Assembly: GCA_016165875.1 (NCBI GenBank)
Contig: JABBOT010000004.1
Location: 21,048,007-21,112,006, forward strand
Length of the DNA: 64,000 nt
From: Acanthopleura granulata
Lineage: Eukaryota; Mollusca; Polyplacophora; Chitonida; Chitonidae
Direction: 5' to 3'
Positions 38,800 to 51,366 of the stretch are shown one piece after another. The notes below the pieces were generated by a model that was given only the letters and a program-made list of their open reading frames with translations, did not search any database and was not told the origin of the DNA. Numbering within the stretch: position 1 is the first letter of the stretch; every line of letters begins with the position of its first letter. A program made the translations under genes and the position numbers.

Positions 38800-41700
38800 C
38801 AGAAGGGTATTCAGGTATTTACATTCCTGGAGAACGATATCATGTTGACCATACCATGTATAAACCATTGCAACCATGCATGAGTTTATTTGCTTAGATG
38901 TAGCATTATATACCCACTAATGGATACACTCGTTCAGCACGTTGTATAAGTATAAAATTCTCACGCAACAGTATAGGCAGTGTATGCCAACAAGTGCAGG
39001 GGACTTACTCAAATATGTTCTCCAGCTGCGCGTGCCATCTGGAGAAGTTAGGCGATTATAATCCCTCTAACACACATATGTGAGGTCAGTGAACAAGCTA
39101 CTGTAGCTTCCTTCATTAAACTTAGTCCATTGTGTGTAACAAAGTTTTCATGCATCTTATCTTGTAGGCCGACAGTTTTTGTACATTTCCTTCAATCCGA
39201 AATTATAAAGGAACAGTGTGCAAGATTTGATAGCTTGTATGCTAGCCTACGTACGTTTTCCTCTCATTCATTTATTTCCCATAGCAACAAGAACATTAAT
39301 ATACACCCCACAACAACTTACTAATATAATCTGTGTTATAACAACGCTTTCACGTACATATACTAGAACATAAATACATAAATTCGTACAATACACGAAT
39401 ATGAATTTAGGGCTGCATTGCAAGTACCGTGTTCATGATTTCGCTCTATAATGATTTCTCCTGTTTGTTATAACACACACATTTAATCTGATTACCAGAG
39501 AAATTCGGCACATTTGGCCTATGAACATGTACATATTCGAAGTAAGGTAAGCCACTGCTCAAATCGCATGTTTACGTATTAAGCATGCCTGAAGGTCCCT
39601 GCAGCTATAACGCCGTGTTCCTTCATATCTAACCTCATGATAATAAACCCTTTACCGACTAGGCCTACATTCATTCAGGTGCAGAGAGAGAAACGAAAAG
39701 AAAGATTCACATATCCAAGTAATGAACTCCTAATGGTGCATTCATGTACACAGTCCCATATACAGCCAGTCAACCCTTCGAACGAGAATAAAACGTATTA
39801 CACAGCGATAAGCTTGCAGATATGCCACCCGTACAGGTTTGGGGACTTGTGAGGAAGTCGCAATTCGGCTTATCTGTTCCATTTATTTTATTTTACTTAT
39901 TTACTTGGTTGTTGTTTAACGCCATACCTGAACGCCTTACACGATCCCTTCAATGTAAACACAGTTTCACCATGCATGTTCGTTAATGTGGTGTACGTAG
40001 ACGCAAACATCGTCATAAAGTGAATGTGCAACCAATATTTGATGACGCCATCAAATATACCATTGGGTGATATTTTGAATGAAACGTGGACACCGGTTCT
40101 GTGATCATATAACATGTGTGTGCATGCATGTAGCATGTGTGCAAGATGTTTATGGAACGGAATAATGTTAAGGCGCATTCACAACAAAGTAATGTCACAT
40201 ATGGGCTATCAGAACAGCGCATTCATCAGCTGTGGAAAAAGTGGTTGCGCAAGGAACATTGGAAAACCTGTTACCCCATCGGGAAGTGGCTCTAAATCTT
40301 TCACACTAAACCAAGTGTTTCTGATTTGAATATCTATAAAAAACAAAAAACTTGCACTGAAACCCTTCTTATAATATCACCGTTGTTACCTTTCTTATGG
40401 TTACCAGGAAGGAGACTTATTTCTGGCCTGCCATATATAGAGAGATCCTGCACATGTGCAACCTGAACTTAAAGTCGGTATTGTGAAACTTGCTTGCTTG
40501 AGACAAAGTTCCTTTGGCACAAGGCATCAGCAATGTAAGATCACTCGTGCTTTGGCTATCGTGACCTTTAGGGTTATTTTAGGCTTAAAGTTTTGACATG
40601 GCGCTGGTATATAAATTTACATAACACATAGCAACGTCAAACGTCAGGAATTTAGCTCCGTTGGACACCGTCCGATACTCCAGAGTAACTGCATACATTT
40701 CCCACATATGACTGTTTCTTATGTTTGACAGCTTAAAATAATAAGTGTAGTAACACATACATGTATAAGGAGAAAGCAAAGGACATATAAATCCAGTTCG
40801 GTACAGTTTATACCATTTTCTTTTATCCAGTGCCCAAAGAATTTCTTCATTCTACAGACAGGTTTTGGCACTATGATTATCTTAAGAGAAATCAAGATAC
40901 AATACATTACTTTTGGCACCCCAGACAGCCTAGCGTGCAAGCAACCGCGAGGACAAAAATGTGTATTAACCCGCTTTGGCTATTACATCGTAAAGCGATT
41001 CCTAAAACACCTGGAGTCTTCAGTAAATTTCGCTATCTCTACATATACAGACTTACATATGAATCTTGTGTATACTCATACTAAGTCATTCTGAATACAC
41101 GTGTGTTCGTAGACGTCGTCAGAACCGTTGGAACTAATCTATACATGACCTATACAGAAGAATATACATGTACGTGTTTCACATACCTTACACAATCGTT
41201 CGTTTCAAAAGTGCAGGTTACTTTGCTGACGGTTAGAGCATTGCCTTAAATATAATGTAATGATTTATGTTCTTGATATGTTATGTAATGCAGTGTTATT
41301 ACTCCGACCTTCCTAAATATATAACAAGTAACCACGATCACAGGTTATAAGTCAGGATACATAACCTGCATGATATTGCACAGCGCAAAATATAAATAGC
41401 ATGGAAGCAGCGAATCTCTGAAACACGATGACTGATAACACAAATGAAACTCGAGAGTCCATGTATTACTTTCAAATATATATAATATAGTATGTAATTT
41501 TTGATGTGTCCATACTTAAATTCAAAGTCATAAACCCGCATATTACACAATTAAAGTTGAAATATCTTGCATTCGACAGAAGGAATATAGTTAGTACCCA
41601 AAGTACCGGAGATCGTCAATGATTTTCTAGCATTTCAGAGAAACATGTAAAAAGACTTATAAATATACAGTCTAACTTACTGACATCAACTCTAACTTCA

Positions 41701-41921
41701 TACAATGCAACTAAACAAATATTTACAATGTCACAGAAAGCACTAGAAATCTGGAAGGGGCAAGTCTATATGTTGCATACAAAGGCTGTTCCACTGACAA
41801 GACAGAACCGAATTCCCTGGAATTTATATATATGTACATTATACAAATATCTTCATGAATGACAAGAGTTGTCTGAATGCTGTTGTGATGAAACATAGTC
41901 ACCCGTCGGTCATTTATCACG
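38800..41921. other. Region without recognised genes
   Basis: Short chance-like open frames only, plus a SINE tail fragment at 39.9 kb. The sequence downstream (on the minus strand) of the ORF1 gene shows no reverse transcriptase or endonuclease frame. Confidence 0.55.
39888..39945 (-). mobile_element. SINE 3' end fragment
   Basis: TTTACTTATTTACTTGGTTG followed by TTGTTTAACGCCATACC is the reverse complement of the SINE tail and of its GGCGT end. Nothing more of the element is recognisable. Confidence 0.4.
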
Positions 41922-42863
41922 TCAGAAATTACTGTCGTTCCAGAAACGGTTTCCTCTAATGTTACCTCCCCGTTTCCAAACAGAATAGTTTGACATACCG
42001 TTTTGACGGTTTTTGTTGTTTTTAAAGCCATTGTTAAGAACGTCACAACTTTTCCATTTCCTCATGGGTTTGTGTGCATCAACAACGAGAGTCCAACCGG
42101 GTTCTGCGTTTGCAAAGTCAATTTTGTTTACTTTTCTGTAACCCCTTGGACTGTTCCTGTTCAGGTCAGTGTAACTTCCGCCATTTTGGCTCTTGGTTCC
42201 GTAACCTGAATTTGATTGGTCCGCTAAGGAATTTGAGTCCTTGCCAACGATGTCCTCCCAGCCTGGAAACTCATCCCTTGTGACTTCACCATTAATCACC
42301 AGTTTGGCAGGGTACAAGATTCGGGCTGCTTGGCGCTCCTGCCGCGCCTGTTTCATCATGGGAAGAAGTTTTTTGCGTGCATCATTTAATTCCCTGGGAT
42401 AATCCCTACTGATGGCGTACCGGGTGCCTTTCAACGCACGTGCCTGATCGATCACGGTTTCGGCGTCAATGTAATCCCTGAAAACAACAATAATCGGACG
42501 AATACCAAAGTCGGAACGTCCAGAATCGTACTTTTTGACACTACCAAGTCTGTAGACGGACTGTAAGTCCATAGTGTTGCCACATTCCATCTTTAGCCAG
42601 TTCACAATGAACTCTCGTATCAGCGCCTCCGCATCTTCATATTCGCCATAACGGTTTGTTTCCGGCAAGCCGTGGAAGAGCAAATTATTTTGGCGAGAGG
42701 TGGCCTCCAAGTCGATAGTTTTGTATTCCACATACTTTAGTCTGGAATCAAGTTCGGCGAATCCCGACTGCAGGGTGCGCACATCGTCTGCACACCGCCC
42801 CATTGAGAGACGTAGGGTCGACAAAGCTGTCTCTATTGCGTCTAGCTTGCTTGCCTTCCTCAT
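41922..42863 (-). CDS. Solitary LINE-type ORF1 protein (L1 ORF1p / transposase-22-like)
   Basis: An uninterrupted 313-residue frame starts at an ATG directly preceded by an in-frame TAA. Residues 1-50 are heptad-like and probably coiled coil. Residues about 58-135 resemble the RNA-recognition fold of L1 ORF1p, with the typical RQNNLLFHGLPE start and RLG and IIVVFRD blocks. Residues about 145-195 resemble the C-terminal domain (YAISRDYPRELNDARKKLLP, then LVINGE). The tail is Asn/Gly-rich and basic. Family knowledge: ORF1p binds RNA and acts as a chaperone in retrotransposition. No endonuclease or reverse transcriptase frame follows on the minus strand, so this is either a remnant cut off from ORF2 or a captured host gene. 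Its intact frame is notable. Confidence 0.72.
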   Translation of the reverse strand: MRKASKLDAIETALSTLRLSMGRCADDVRTLQSGFAELDSRLKYVEYKTIDLEATSRQNNLLFHGLPETNRYGEYEDAEALIREFIVNWLKMECGNTMDLQSVYRLGSVKKYDSGRSDFGIRPIIVVFRDYIDAETVIDQARALKGTRYAISRDYPRELNDARKKLLPMMKQARQERQAARILYPAKLVINGEVTRDEFPGWEDIVGKDSNSLADQSNSGYGTKSQNGGSYTDLNRNSPRGYRKVNKIDFANAEPGWTLVVDAHKPMRKWKSCDVLNNGFKNNKNRQNGMSNYSVWKRGGNIRGNRFWNDSNF

Positions 42864-44269
42864 TTATACAGCACCTCTGGTCCGTTCGGTTTGTGTTCAC
42901 CTCAGCCCCTTGTACATACCTCAACACCTATCCAACATTACTAACAGCCCGTGGATTACCACGTGGGCCTAGTAAACACTCACACAAAAAACTCACACCA
43001 GCGTCTTAGTGAGCAGGATGGGGCTCCTTGCTAACAACTGGCAGATGTCCAGGAGGCCGCTTTATTTCCGTACTAGCAGAGCGTAGATGTTAAAACATGA
43101 CGTACATGTATTCAGTTACCAGCGTTTGAGTCGACTGCATTCAGCTGTTGTACACTGTTATCTCCTCAACGGTATTAAGCAGTTCTGCACATGTCAGACT
43201 GGGAAACAAAATGCACTCTATATCGTGACTTCTTATATAAGATAACTGAACTAGCTGGCTTGACCTCTTATTGCAGGGACGTCAACATTTGAACTATTGT
43301 GCATGCAATGATATCGTAGAAAAGTTCGACTAACGAGAATACGCAAGCTGCAACAGATGGGAAGAGCTTTAGCGATCGATAGCCTCCACATATCTGCATA
43401 TACACCTACATATATATACCTACATATCACAGGTAAACAGAGAGGTAACTGCGATGCATCAGTTCTAGAAGGCCGACCATCTGTGTTTAGTTAAACACAG
43501 TACACTCCATTGTGTCTGGTATGACGCACAGGTCGAGCTATGAAATACAGATCGACTGGGTGGATTATACATGTACTTACAAGCTTCACCGTTCCCCCTG
43601 CAGCAATGTTTATCTTCATAGAGTATTTATATATGCATACATGCCAAAATGAAACAAGAATGAGGTTGCAAGATGCACTCTTGCATAAAGTGAAAAATGC
43701 AGCGCTAAAAGATTAAAACTCAGCCAACCGTAACAAAGTTCCGCCACATACATACAGAGATGTCGAACACACGACAAGTGCTTCCTATAGGAATTACCTT
43801 AAGCCAGTAAGGTATTTAGGTTAATTCGCGAAGACAAGATGGCAAGAGTTAAATTTTCTTTCACAGATTGAACCAGATGACATTGCGTGCATTCACTCCT
43901 AGTAAAACACGCGATCCAATTGTTCAGCTCTTTTCGAGTCCACATCCCGGAAATCACCGACTGTATATAATTACTAATACGGTAAATAGCCTAAAATTTC
44001 TCCCCGTAATTTCGCACCATTCTACAGGCAAATAAATGTCATAAAATAGTACTATTCTTGGTGAAATTTACATTCTCCTGTATGCTATCATCCTATACAC
44101 CTTCACAATAAATCTCAAAACACCTTTCTAAGTTCACATTCACCACTGCCACGTGGCAATTTTAATTTCAGGCCTATTTGCATTCCACTTACAACTAAGA
44201 AGCAATTTAGCTTATATTAAAAGGCATTAAATAAGCATAACATGTTGAATATATACTATTTTAACTCCC

Positions 44270-44520
44270 TCAAAATGCAGGGTATGGCTCAATTGTCTTC
44301 TATACACAATGTACATATCCTTACACAAGACTGTTTGGGAAGCTAGACGCGGTTTAATGATATTTAGGACGTTCGATTCCGAACCGCTGGTACTTTTAAG
44401 TACGCAGACTTTCCGGTTCTCATTATTTGTGAGACACTGCCTCGTGGTAATATGCGGTAGACCAAGCTTGTGGCATCTCTTGTACATTCTATCGTTCCTT
44501 GAAAACCAGTTGTCTTCCAC
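44270..44520 (-). other. Exon-like open stretch, unknown
   Basis: The minus-strand frame from 44520 opens MEDNWFSRNDRMYKRCHKL and continues through GLPHITTRQCLTNNENRKV and NIIKPRLASQTVLCKDMY. It is mixed polar and basic, with several Cys and varied third positions including CpG codons unlike the AT-rich flanks. No domain is recognised and no splice partner was found. Confidence 0.25.
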
Positions 44521-46279
44521 AAAGTGGAAATTGGGTTAGTAACTTGCTAAACATGGGTGGTTTACAACGAGCATCCGGGTTTCCTCAACCCATGAAACTG
44601 TCTCGTATATATAAGTAAAGAAAGACAGAAACAAAAAGAGGGTGAATAAGTACACTAAAAATAAGGCGCAGTAATTGTAAATATAGCAAACTTACGAAAT
44701 GAAACAAATCGTTAACAAGAGAAGACTCTCCAAAGCATCAAGAATTATTCACTTGCATGACAGCGGTCTGGTTACTTGGTGGCGGAAATCGGAGAGCCAT
44801 TCTTCGCCGGGTTCTCGACCAACCCCTCGATTTAGTGTTATGAAATTCTAACAGAATGGTGAATTGTGTTCACCGGTGCCGAAACTTTAAACTTCTGTCT
44901 ATATGATGAACGATATATATTAAACTATATTTATCCCAGAAATAGCTTTCTTCAAGGCATACTGATAGTCTGCTATACCTGAGGTATATCTCAATATACG
45001 GAAACATTTGATATGTACGAAAGCTTGATTTTTTTCTGGAACTGTTTTTTTCACCTTATAGCACTAACCGGCATCAATAGATCTGGACCATCTAGTTGTT
45101 TCTGTGTTTGAGTTAACCATACATATATGAATGATGTAAGCCTGCTACCAAAGTACCCGACTTCTTGTACCAATGTACCTTGATGACAAGAATAAAACCA
45201 AAGCAGCGTCACTAAAACTTTCACTTTGGAAGAAAACGGACAAATCAAGTACACAGAGCTGCCCTGTTTAAGATGCTATAAGCCAAGGGTTTTCGTCCTT
45301 GCCGAATAAAGCATGTTAATTCGAACTACTGTATATGTAGCGGGATATTTACATATACTCAGTGCACCTGACAATAAAACGTGACCAAAATGAAGAGCAA
45401 ATATGTGGATGATTGACCCTCTATTCCCTGTATATTACTTTGGATTTAAAATCAAATGTAAAGACACGTACATTCAATCCACGGCAGAGTGAACGAATTC
45501 GTGCTGTTAATCACCAATGATCGTCGGTGCCGGTGTTAAATCAGAGGCCAGTGTTTTCCACTTTCCCGCTAACAACGCCAATTATCCACTAATTGATGGC
45601 CCTCAAAAGTTGCACATTATCATCCGAACTGACCCTGTACCAGTATGAGGACATGACCGAAAAGTAACAAATATTTTCAAAAATACGCAACACGTTATAT
45701 CACCGTTCTGATAAAAACCTTAAAAACTACCACCTATATTTGAACAGGTTGTTAGGCAGCAATTTACTGCTTTTGAGCCACCGTCCAATTTGTGTGCTAA
45801 GAATGATATTGACCTACTATCCTTTTTGTGTCTGCCTACATATCATTCATAATCCTGTCAGTTTTCAGTACGCATTGTCTACTCGTTCCACATACTTAAT
45901 TTACGGGAGCTAAATATTAAATCATAACTCTGCCGGCTTCACAGTCAAACCCTAACCCACACAAGCCATGAATACTGCCTTCAGATATAGTGACATAGGA
46001 ATGGACAGTCAGTAATAATAATGCATAAGAAAAAATATCCAAGGCGACACGATGATGTTCATTTTTCCATGTCATTAATTGAATGAAAAGATAAAAATAT
46101 CAGGTCATAAAGTCAGATATAAAATATTATATTATAAATAATATATCAGGTCAAATTTTTTTAAGGTTATGAAATGGGACAAACCAGCTTGGGCGAATAT
46201 CCAACCTACGAACACTGTTTAGTCCTTATAGGTGGGGCGGACAAGAAAAAATTGTCGCCCTGGACGCGTTAACAAGCAT

Positions 46280-47000
46280 GTAGTGCACTGCGAGGGTTAC
46301 AAGTATCATAAACAACGTGTGACTAAAGCGAGATGGACTTTGCTTAGGGTTACAAATATTATAATCAAGGACTGGCCATAGCACTGCTGAGGGTTGCAAA
46401 TATAATATACAAGGACTGGCCCAAACGGGAAGGGTACTGGTGAGGGATACAAGGACCATAAACAAGAACCACAAACCAATGTGAGATGGGGTTACAAGTA
46501 TCATAAACAAGGACTGACCACAGGAGGATGAGCACTGTTAAGGCTTACAAGTATCACACACGAGGACTAACCAAAGGGGGATGAGCACTCTTAAGAGTTT
46601 TAAGTATCATAACCAAGGACTGATCAAAGCGGGATGGGCACTGTTAAGAGTTACCAGTATAAAAAAACAAGGAATTTCCAAAGCGAAATGAACACAGCCG
46701 AGAGTCACAAGTATCATAGACAAGGGCTGACCAAAGCAGATGGACACCGTTGGAATATAAAGACGACAATACAGAGTAAAATCAGAGCAGCGACAACAGT
46801 TTGACAGTTGACTAATGCTCACAAGTTACTGGTGAAACCCGGCCTCTTGTGAATTTACCGGATAACCGGATTTCATCTTGTCCATGAGGGTTACAAGTAT
46901 TGTAGTCAAGGCCAGGCCAAAGCTGGATGGATACTTTTTGCAGGTTACGGGTATCACAGGCATGGACGGGCCAAAGCAGCATGGACAATGCTGTGCGTTA
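46280..47000. repeat. Degenerate minisatellite, about 58-65 bp unit, roughly 11 copies
   Basis: The unit is approximately GGGTTACAAGTATCATAAAC, then AAGGACTGACCAAAGC, then GGGATGGGCACTG. Copies run from 46290 to about 46745, are interrupted by about 130 bp of unrelated sequence, and resume at about 46885. The open minus-strand frames across it (reading ILVT repeatedly) follow from the repeat and are not called as genes. Confidence 0.8.
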
Positions 47001-47075
47001 CGTTATAGATGGTCAATGAAAAAGGTGTGAGTGAAAAAATTTTGAGTACGGCGTTCAACAACTTTTTCATTTTTT
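46995..47075 (+). mobile_element. Diverged SINE 3' end
   Basis: GTGAGTGAAAAAATTTTGAGTACGGCGTTCAAC matches the conserved 3' segment. It abuts the end of the 46.3-47.0 kb minisatellite. Confidence 0.45.
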
Positions 47076-49641
47076 TACCATAAGCAATATATAAAATGAA
47101 ACTGCAGCTGGTGGAAGTTGCTGGTTATATTTGTTACAAAGAGGACAGAAATCTCAATCACATCTTTTCCATTACATTACTTCAAAAGTCAATTGTAAGG
47201 CAGCGCAAGTATGGTTGACTTTAAATGAAACATCAGCTCAGATAGGGCTGTCTACATTCAAAACGTGATTGATCTTTGTTTGTCGAATAAAGACCTAATC
47301 TGGATGCCAGTCGAATTGAAAACTTCATATTATTCCGGTCCAACAATATTAAGGGGGGCTTTAATCCATGATTTTTGGGTTAATGAAATCCCACTTTCCG
47401 ACCAGCATCAACATATGCCTTCAATTTGTGGAATCCTTAGGTGGTCTCTTTTCTTAACGATTATGCGCCATCATCGTATACAGTTAACCTCCAGAATATG
47501 ATCTACTTCACCATTTCTATTCTTCTAGTCTTCCGAGCTCTATGATGCATTCTAAAAAAAAACATTTTATATACGGAATAGATCAGGAAGACATCTACAG
47601 CTCACCCCAACTACCTGATACTCGACCAAATAGTACAGTACGTTTGAAGCGGGCCAAATCAGCTGTCCAGAAACCCTTAAACGTGGTAGTGAGTTGAACC
47701 TCTGAAACGGCTGGATATTTATAAGATTAATGCATGTGCATACTATTGCTTTGAGTTCAGTGATGTTTTCAAGATTACTATGACAGACCACAACACTCTC
47801 TCCTTAACATATCTATAATGCTACCTCACACAGAAACCCAAACCTTAATCCGAAGACCCGACAAGTCAAAGCAGACTTTGGCTGGCTTATCCTAGTGAAT
47901 GTCCTTACGCGACCGAGATTTCAGGAGTATCGCTATGCAACATGTACAGTTCCTTATCTATGCCGAAGATGCACGTAACTTGACATGTTACGTGCAATGC
48001 CATAATAAAAACATACGCCAACTTTCGGTAAAATGCATTTCTGGGTAATCAACACGCATGGAATACCGTGTAATACATTTTGTGAAATATTGCGTAGAAG
48101 TGAAAAAAAGTAGCCAGCTGTGTCTGGGTGTGGGAGATAAGAACAGGTATTTGGCCAGACCTTTCACCAATAAGCCACAATGTTTCAGACGCCTATATTC
48201 ATGTTGGCTTGCTCCATACGGTGCATGATAGCCCTCTGGCAGGGCAATACTTAAACACTAAATATCAACGAATTGATCAAGTAAAAATGTGTCCATTACC
48301 TTCCTGATGGCGAATGAAGATATGATGGAAAACTGGGCTTCCTAATTGGAAAACTGAGTTTTGTACAATGTTCATGACTAAAGAAAAAACTAAATACAAG
48401 TGCAAAGTTACAATTAAAGAGTACCATAACAGACAGAAATGTGGAATGTTTATAGATGATAGACCACATGCAAACGAACCAGACTGGATGTATCTACAAG
48501 TGATCTGAAAATTACTCCACAGAATGACAAGAAATAGAAGAGCATCAATAACAAGAAATAGAACATAAATTTATTTATCAGCTATATGAACAGCAACTGA
48601 AGAATGTAGAATGCAGGAATACTTGGTAAAGTTCATCTGTTGGATGATACTGTCACAGGCTTCTTAAATTCATTCACACTTTAAAGACACAGGATCATTT
48701 TTTATCCATTATGGGAAACAAAACATTCTGTAACAACCAGTAAAGTTTCCCTTTCTAAATGAAGGTAGTCATTCATGATAAACAAATGAGTATCACCTTT
48801 CAATACATCTGAGTGTGCAATTCATGCAAGACTAAGGTATCAATATTTTCATAATCCTACAGGTAGGAAATATGTTCCTTGCAGACACATTTCAAGAATG
48901 GAATGTTGAAAATACCTGCCATTTTTCCACAGTGAACTAAACTATTGTCTTCCACCTGTATGGCAGAATCTTCATTTTATCAAGCCAGACACTTTGCCTA
49001 TAGCTACATTTTCTGCCTTGATCCAGCAGGCAAAAATAACCAATCCACCAGACTCGACAGCTGATGAATAATAATGTAAATATATTATCTAATCAAATGG
49101 CAGTTCCCCTAATTGGCCAACAGAAAAGATAAAACAGCACGTGTCTGCGCACATAGCTGAACGCAGATAAAATCTTAGAATCACAAGAACTTTCCACAGC
49201 TTAAAGGATGGGGACAAAACCGGCATAAACACACCTTTGTATTCTGAATGAAATGTTCTTTGTAAGATACTGTGCTAGAGAATAGGTACATGGCTCGGTC
49301 AACTTGTAATATTTGCCTGCCATGTTTCAAAGAGCTTTCTGTGTATTTGAGTGATAGGTTGGAAATTTACTACTTGCATAAATTCTTTGCCAACCCAAGC
49401 AGGTAAGTATCTGGTTGGATGACAATGACGGCTTTTCAATTTCAGGCTAGACTGCATTAGCCTAGTCGATTGATCAAGGCAGAAAACGGAGCCATAAATA
49501 CATAGCGATACACGGAGTGTCTGGCTTGATGTAATGAAGATGGTATGGCAGTGGCAAATATGGGAGAGCACTTACAGCAACTCCCAGCTGTACATGTATG
49601 GTTACTATTGAAACAGAAAGAGCTGGAATTGAACACACTAC

Positions 49642-49824
49642 CTGGTCAATGATTGTTCTCTTCAACAAATAGTTGAAATATGTCGCATTATGTTTATCAC
49701 CACCCAGGTGTGCAGAAATAATCATAATGACATCTTCAATTCTATACACAGGTAAGTCTTGCTTGTTGCTGTTGTATGCAAGATGTGCCGGGAGAACTTC
49801 AAATGTTGTGTCTACATGTACATG
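49642..49824 (-). other. Exon-like open stretch downstream of the THAP gene, unknown
   Basis: Between an in-frame TGA (49825-49827) and a donor-like CAG|GTAGTG, 61 codons read FEVLPAHLAYNSNKQDLPV and then YRIEDVIMIISAHLGGDKH and FNYLLKRTIIDQ. The composition looks coding. It could be a later exon of the THAP gene, but no acceptor in the required phase is evident, so linkage is unproven. Confidence 0.3.
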
Positions 49825-50144
49825 TCAGATCAATGTCGACGACACACCCTCTGTCCAGTATCTGTGAAGTAACCATCTCTCCAAGACGAGTTACTCAGGC
49901 TGTAAACAAAAGAAAAACATAATTTACTTATATGATTTTTGTATATTCAATACAGTGTTTTGTTCTTCCATATCTGAATACACAATGCACACTGTCCATT
50001 CATAATTGCCTAACACTTTCACACAGGATGAAAATTATATTGTTAGCCAGGTGACATGGTGGCATTTTGAGTATAACCATAAGTATGAAAGGTAAAGGTT
50101 GACAGCTTTCATCAAAAACACTTTGAAATTAAATCATATCTTTA

Positions 50145-50250
50145 TTTATTTACTTGATTGTTTTTTTACACCATGCTCAAGAATATTTCACTTTTACCAC
50201 GGCGGCCAGCATTAAACCCACGACCATTCGCAGGTTGCTGACAGACAATT
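50145..50250 (-). mobile_element. SINE with internal deletion
   Basis: TTTATTTATTTACTTGATTG, then CTCAAGAATATTTCAC and GGCGGCCAGCATTAAACCC run directly into CGACCATTCGCAGGTTGCTG, so part of the body is missing. Confidence 0.65.
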
Positions 50251-50583
50251 AAATCATATGCACTATTTCACTTAATAAATTGACAAAAATATAATGCAAC
50301 TACATTCCATGATGTCAGTGTTTCTAGCTCTTCCCTTGACAACCTGTAACCTTCATGCTGACAGTGATTGGCATGGATCCAGGACAAAATAAACACTAGA
50401 ATTATGACAAGGATACATAAGAATTTTGTCTATGTTTATGTAAACCTAGCACATGAGTGTACATGTGACAAAATGAATGCTTCATTCAGGACTCAATTTA
50501 ATGGCCTGTTGACGGCCAAAAGCAGACAAAAAATGGCAAACAGTGGGTCAATACTGACAGGACCTGCTAAAAAAATGAAAACG

Positions 50584-50601
50584 TAAAAAAAAAAAAAAAA
50601 A
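50584..50601. repeat. Poly(A) tract
   Basis: A run of 17-18 A residues. No clear retrocopy was recognised immediately upstream. Confidence 0.8.
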
Positions 50602-50821
50602 TGCTAATCTTGATATCTGTTTAAAGAAAAGATACATGCAATAAAAATCAGATTGAGGGAACATTCTTAAATACAGTAGTATACACAGTCCAGAAAAGAA
50701 CAACTTGTGTATACTGCAAAGGAATGAAACTACACAAACTTTGATTTTAACAGGCTGTCACTACAATCGAGGTTTCTGAGCCAATAAAGAGCAGAAACAT
50801 GGTGTGTCAAGGGACTTTAAC

Positions 50822-51055
50822 ATTGATGTATTTGATTGGTGTTTTACTCAAGAATATTTAGAATTGTGGTGGGAGGACACCTGGCAAAGCCAAGGGAAAA
50901 CCCATGACTGTCTGCAGGTTGCCGTCTTTCTCACATACGGCCTGAGAGGAACCATGCATGAGCTGGACCCAAAGCAACTGCATTGGTGAGAGGCACCTGG
51001 GTCAATAAGCTGTATTAGTGTGCTAACCCCCTCGGCCACAGAGGCCTCAACTCTT
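50822..51055 (-). mobile_element. Full-length SINE, reverse orientation
   Basis: It runs from TTTGATTGGTGTTTTACTCAAG through the body (GGTGGGAGGACACC, CTGCAGGTTGCCG) to the head, where CCCCTCGGCCACAGAGGCC is the reverse complement of the tRNA-like A box. It faces a second copy at 51133 head to head. Confidence 0.75.
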
Positions 51056-51132
51056 CTGATAGGCTTCAGGTATGCAATATGATTGGTTTACAGAGGTTTC
51101 ACTGTAATTAATATATTGGTACCCTCAGTTAG

Positions 51133-51357
51133 CTAGCCTGCTAGGGTAGCGCAATGACCCAGAAGCTTCCCACCAATATGGTCACTCTGAGTTCAAGTCC
51201 AACTTATGCTGGCTTCCTCTCCGGCCATACATGGGAAGGTCAGCCAGCAACCTGCTGATGGCCGGGTGTTTCCTCCCACCATAATGCTGGCCGCCATCGT
51301 ATAAGTGAAATATTCTTGAGTGCGGCATAAAACACCAATCAAATAAATAAATAAATA
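51133..51357 (+). mobile_element. Full-length SINE ending beside a THAP-gene splice donor
   Basis: The head region carries GAGTTCAAGTCC, the body CTTCCTCTCCGG and CCACCATAATGCTGGCCGCC, then GTGAAATATTCTTGAG and an AATAAATAAATAAAT tail. The tail stops about 10 bp from the 3' edge of the exon ending at 51367. Confidence 0.78.
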
Positions 51358-51366
51358 TATTGGTAC

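Larger units (their letters stand above)
42864..49641. other. Region without recognised genes
   Basis: It holds the minisatellite at 46.3-47.0 kb, one SINE remnant and the unexplained open stretch near 44.3-44.5 kb. No domain or splice pattern is seen elsewhere. The stretch from 48.3 to 49.6 kb could be the 3' UTR of the THAP-side transcript, but nothing proves it. Confidence 0.5.

Noticed and set aside
46226..46822. Open minus-strand frames with repeated ILVT strings
   Set aside because: They are translations of the 46.3-47.0 kb minisatellite; the period of the protein motif follows the DNA repeat.
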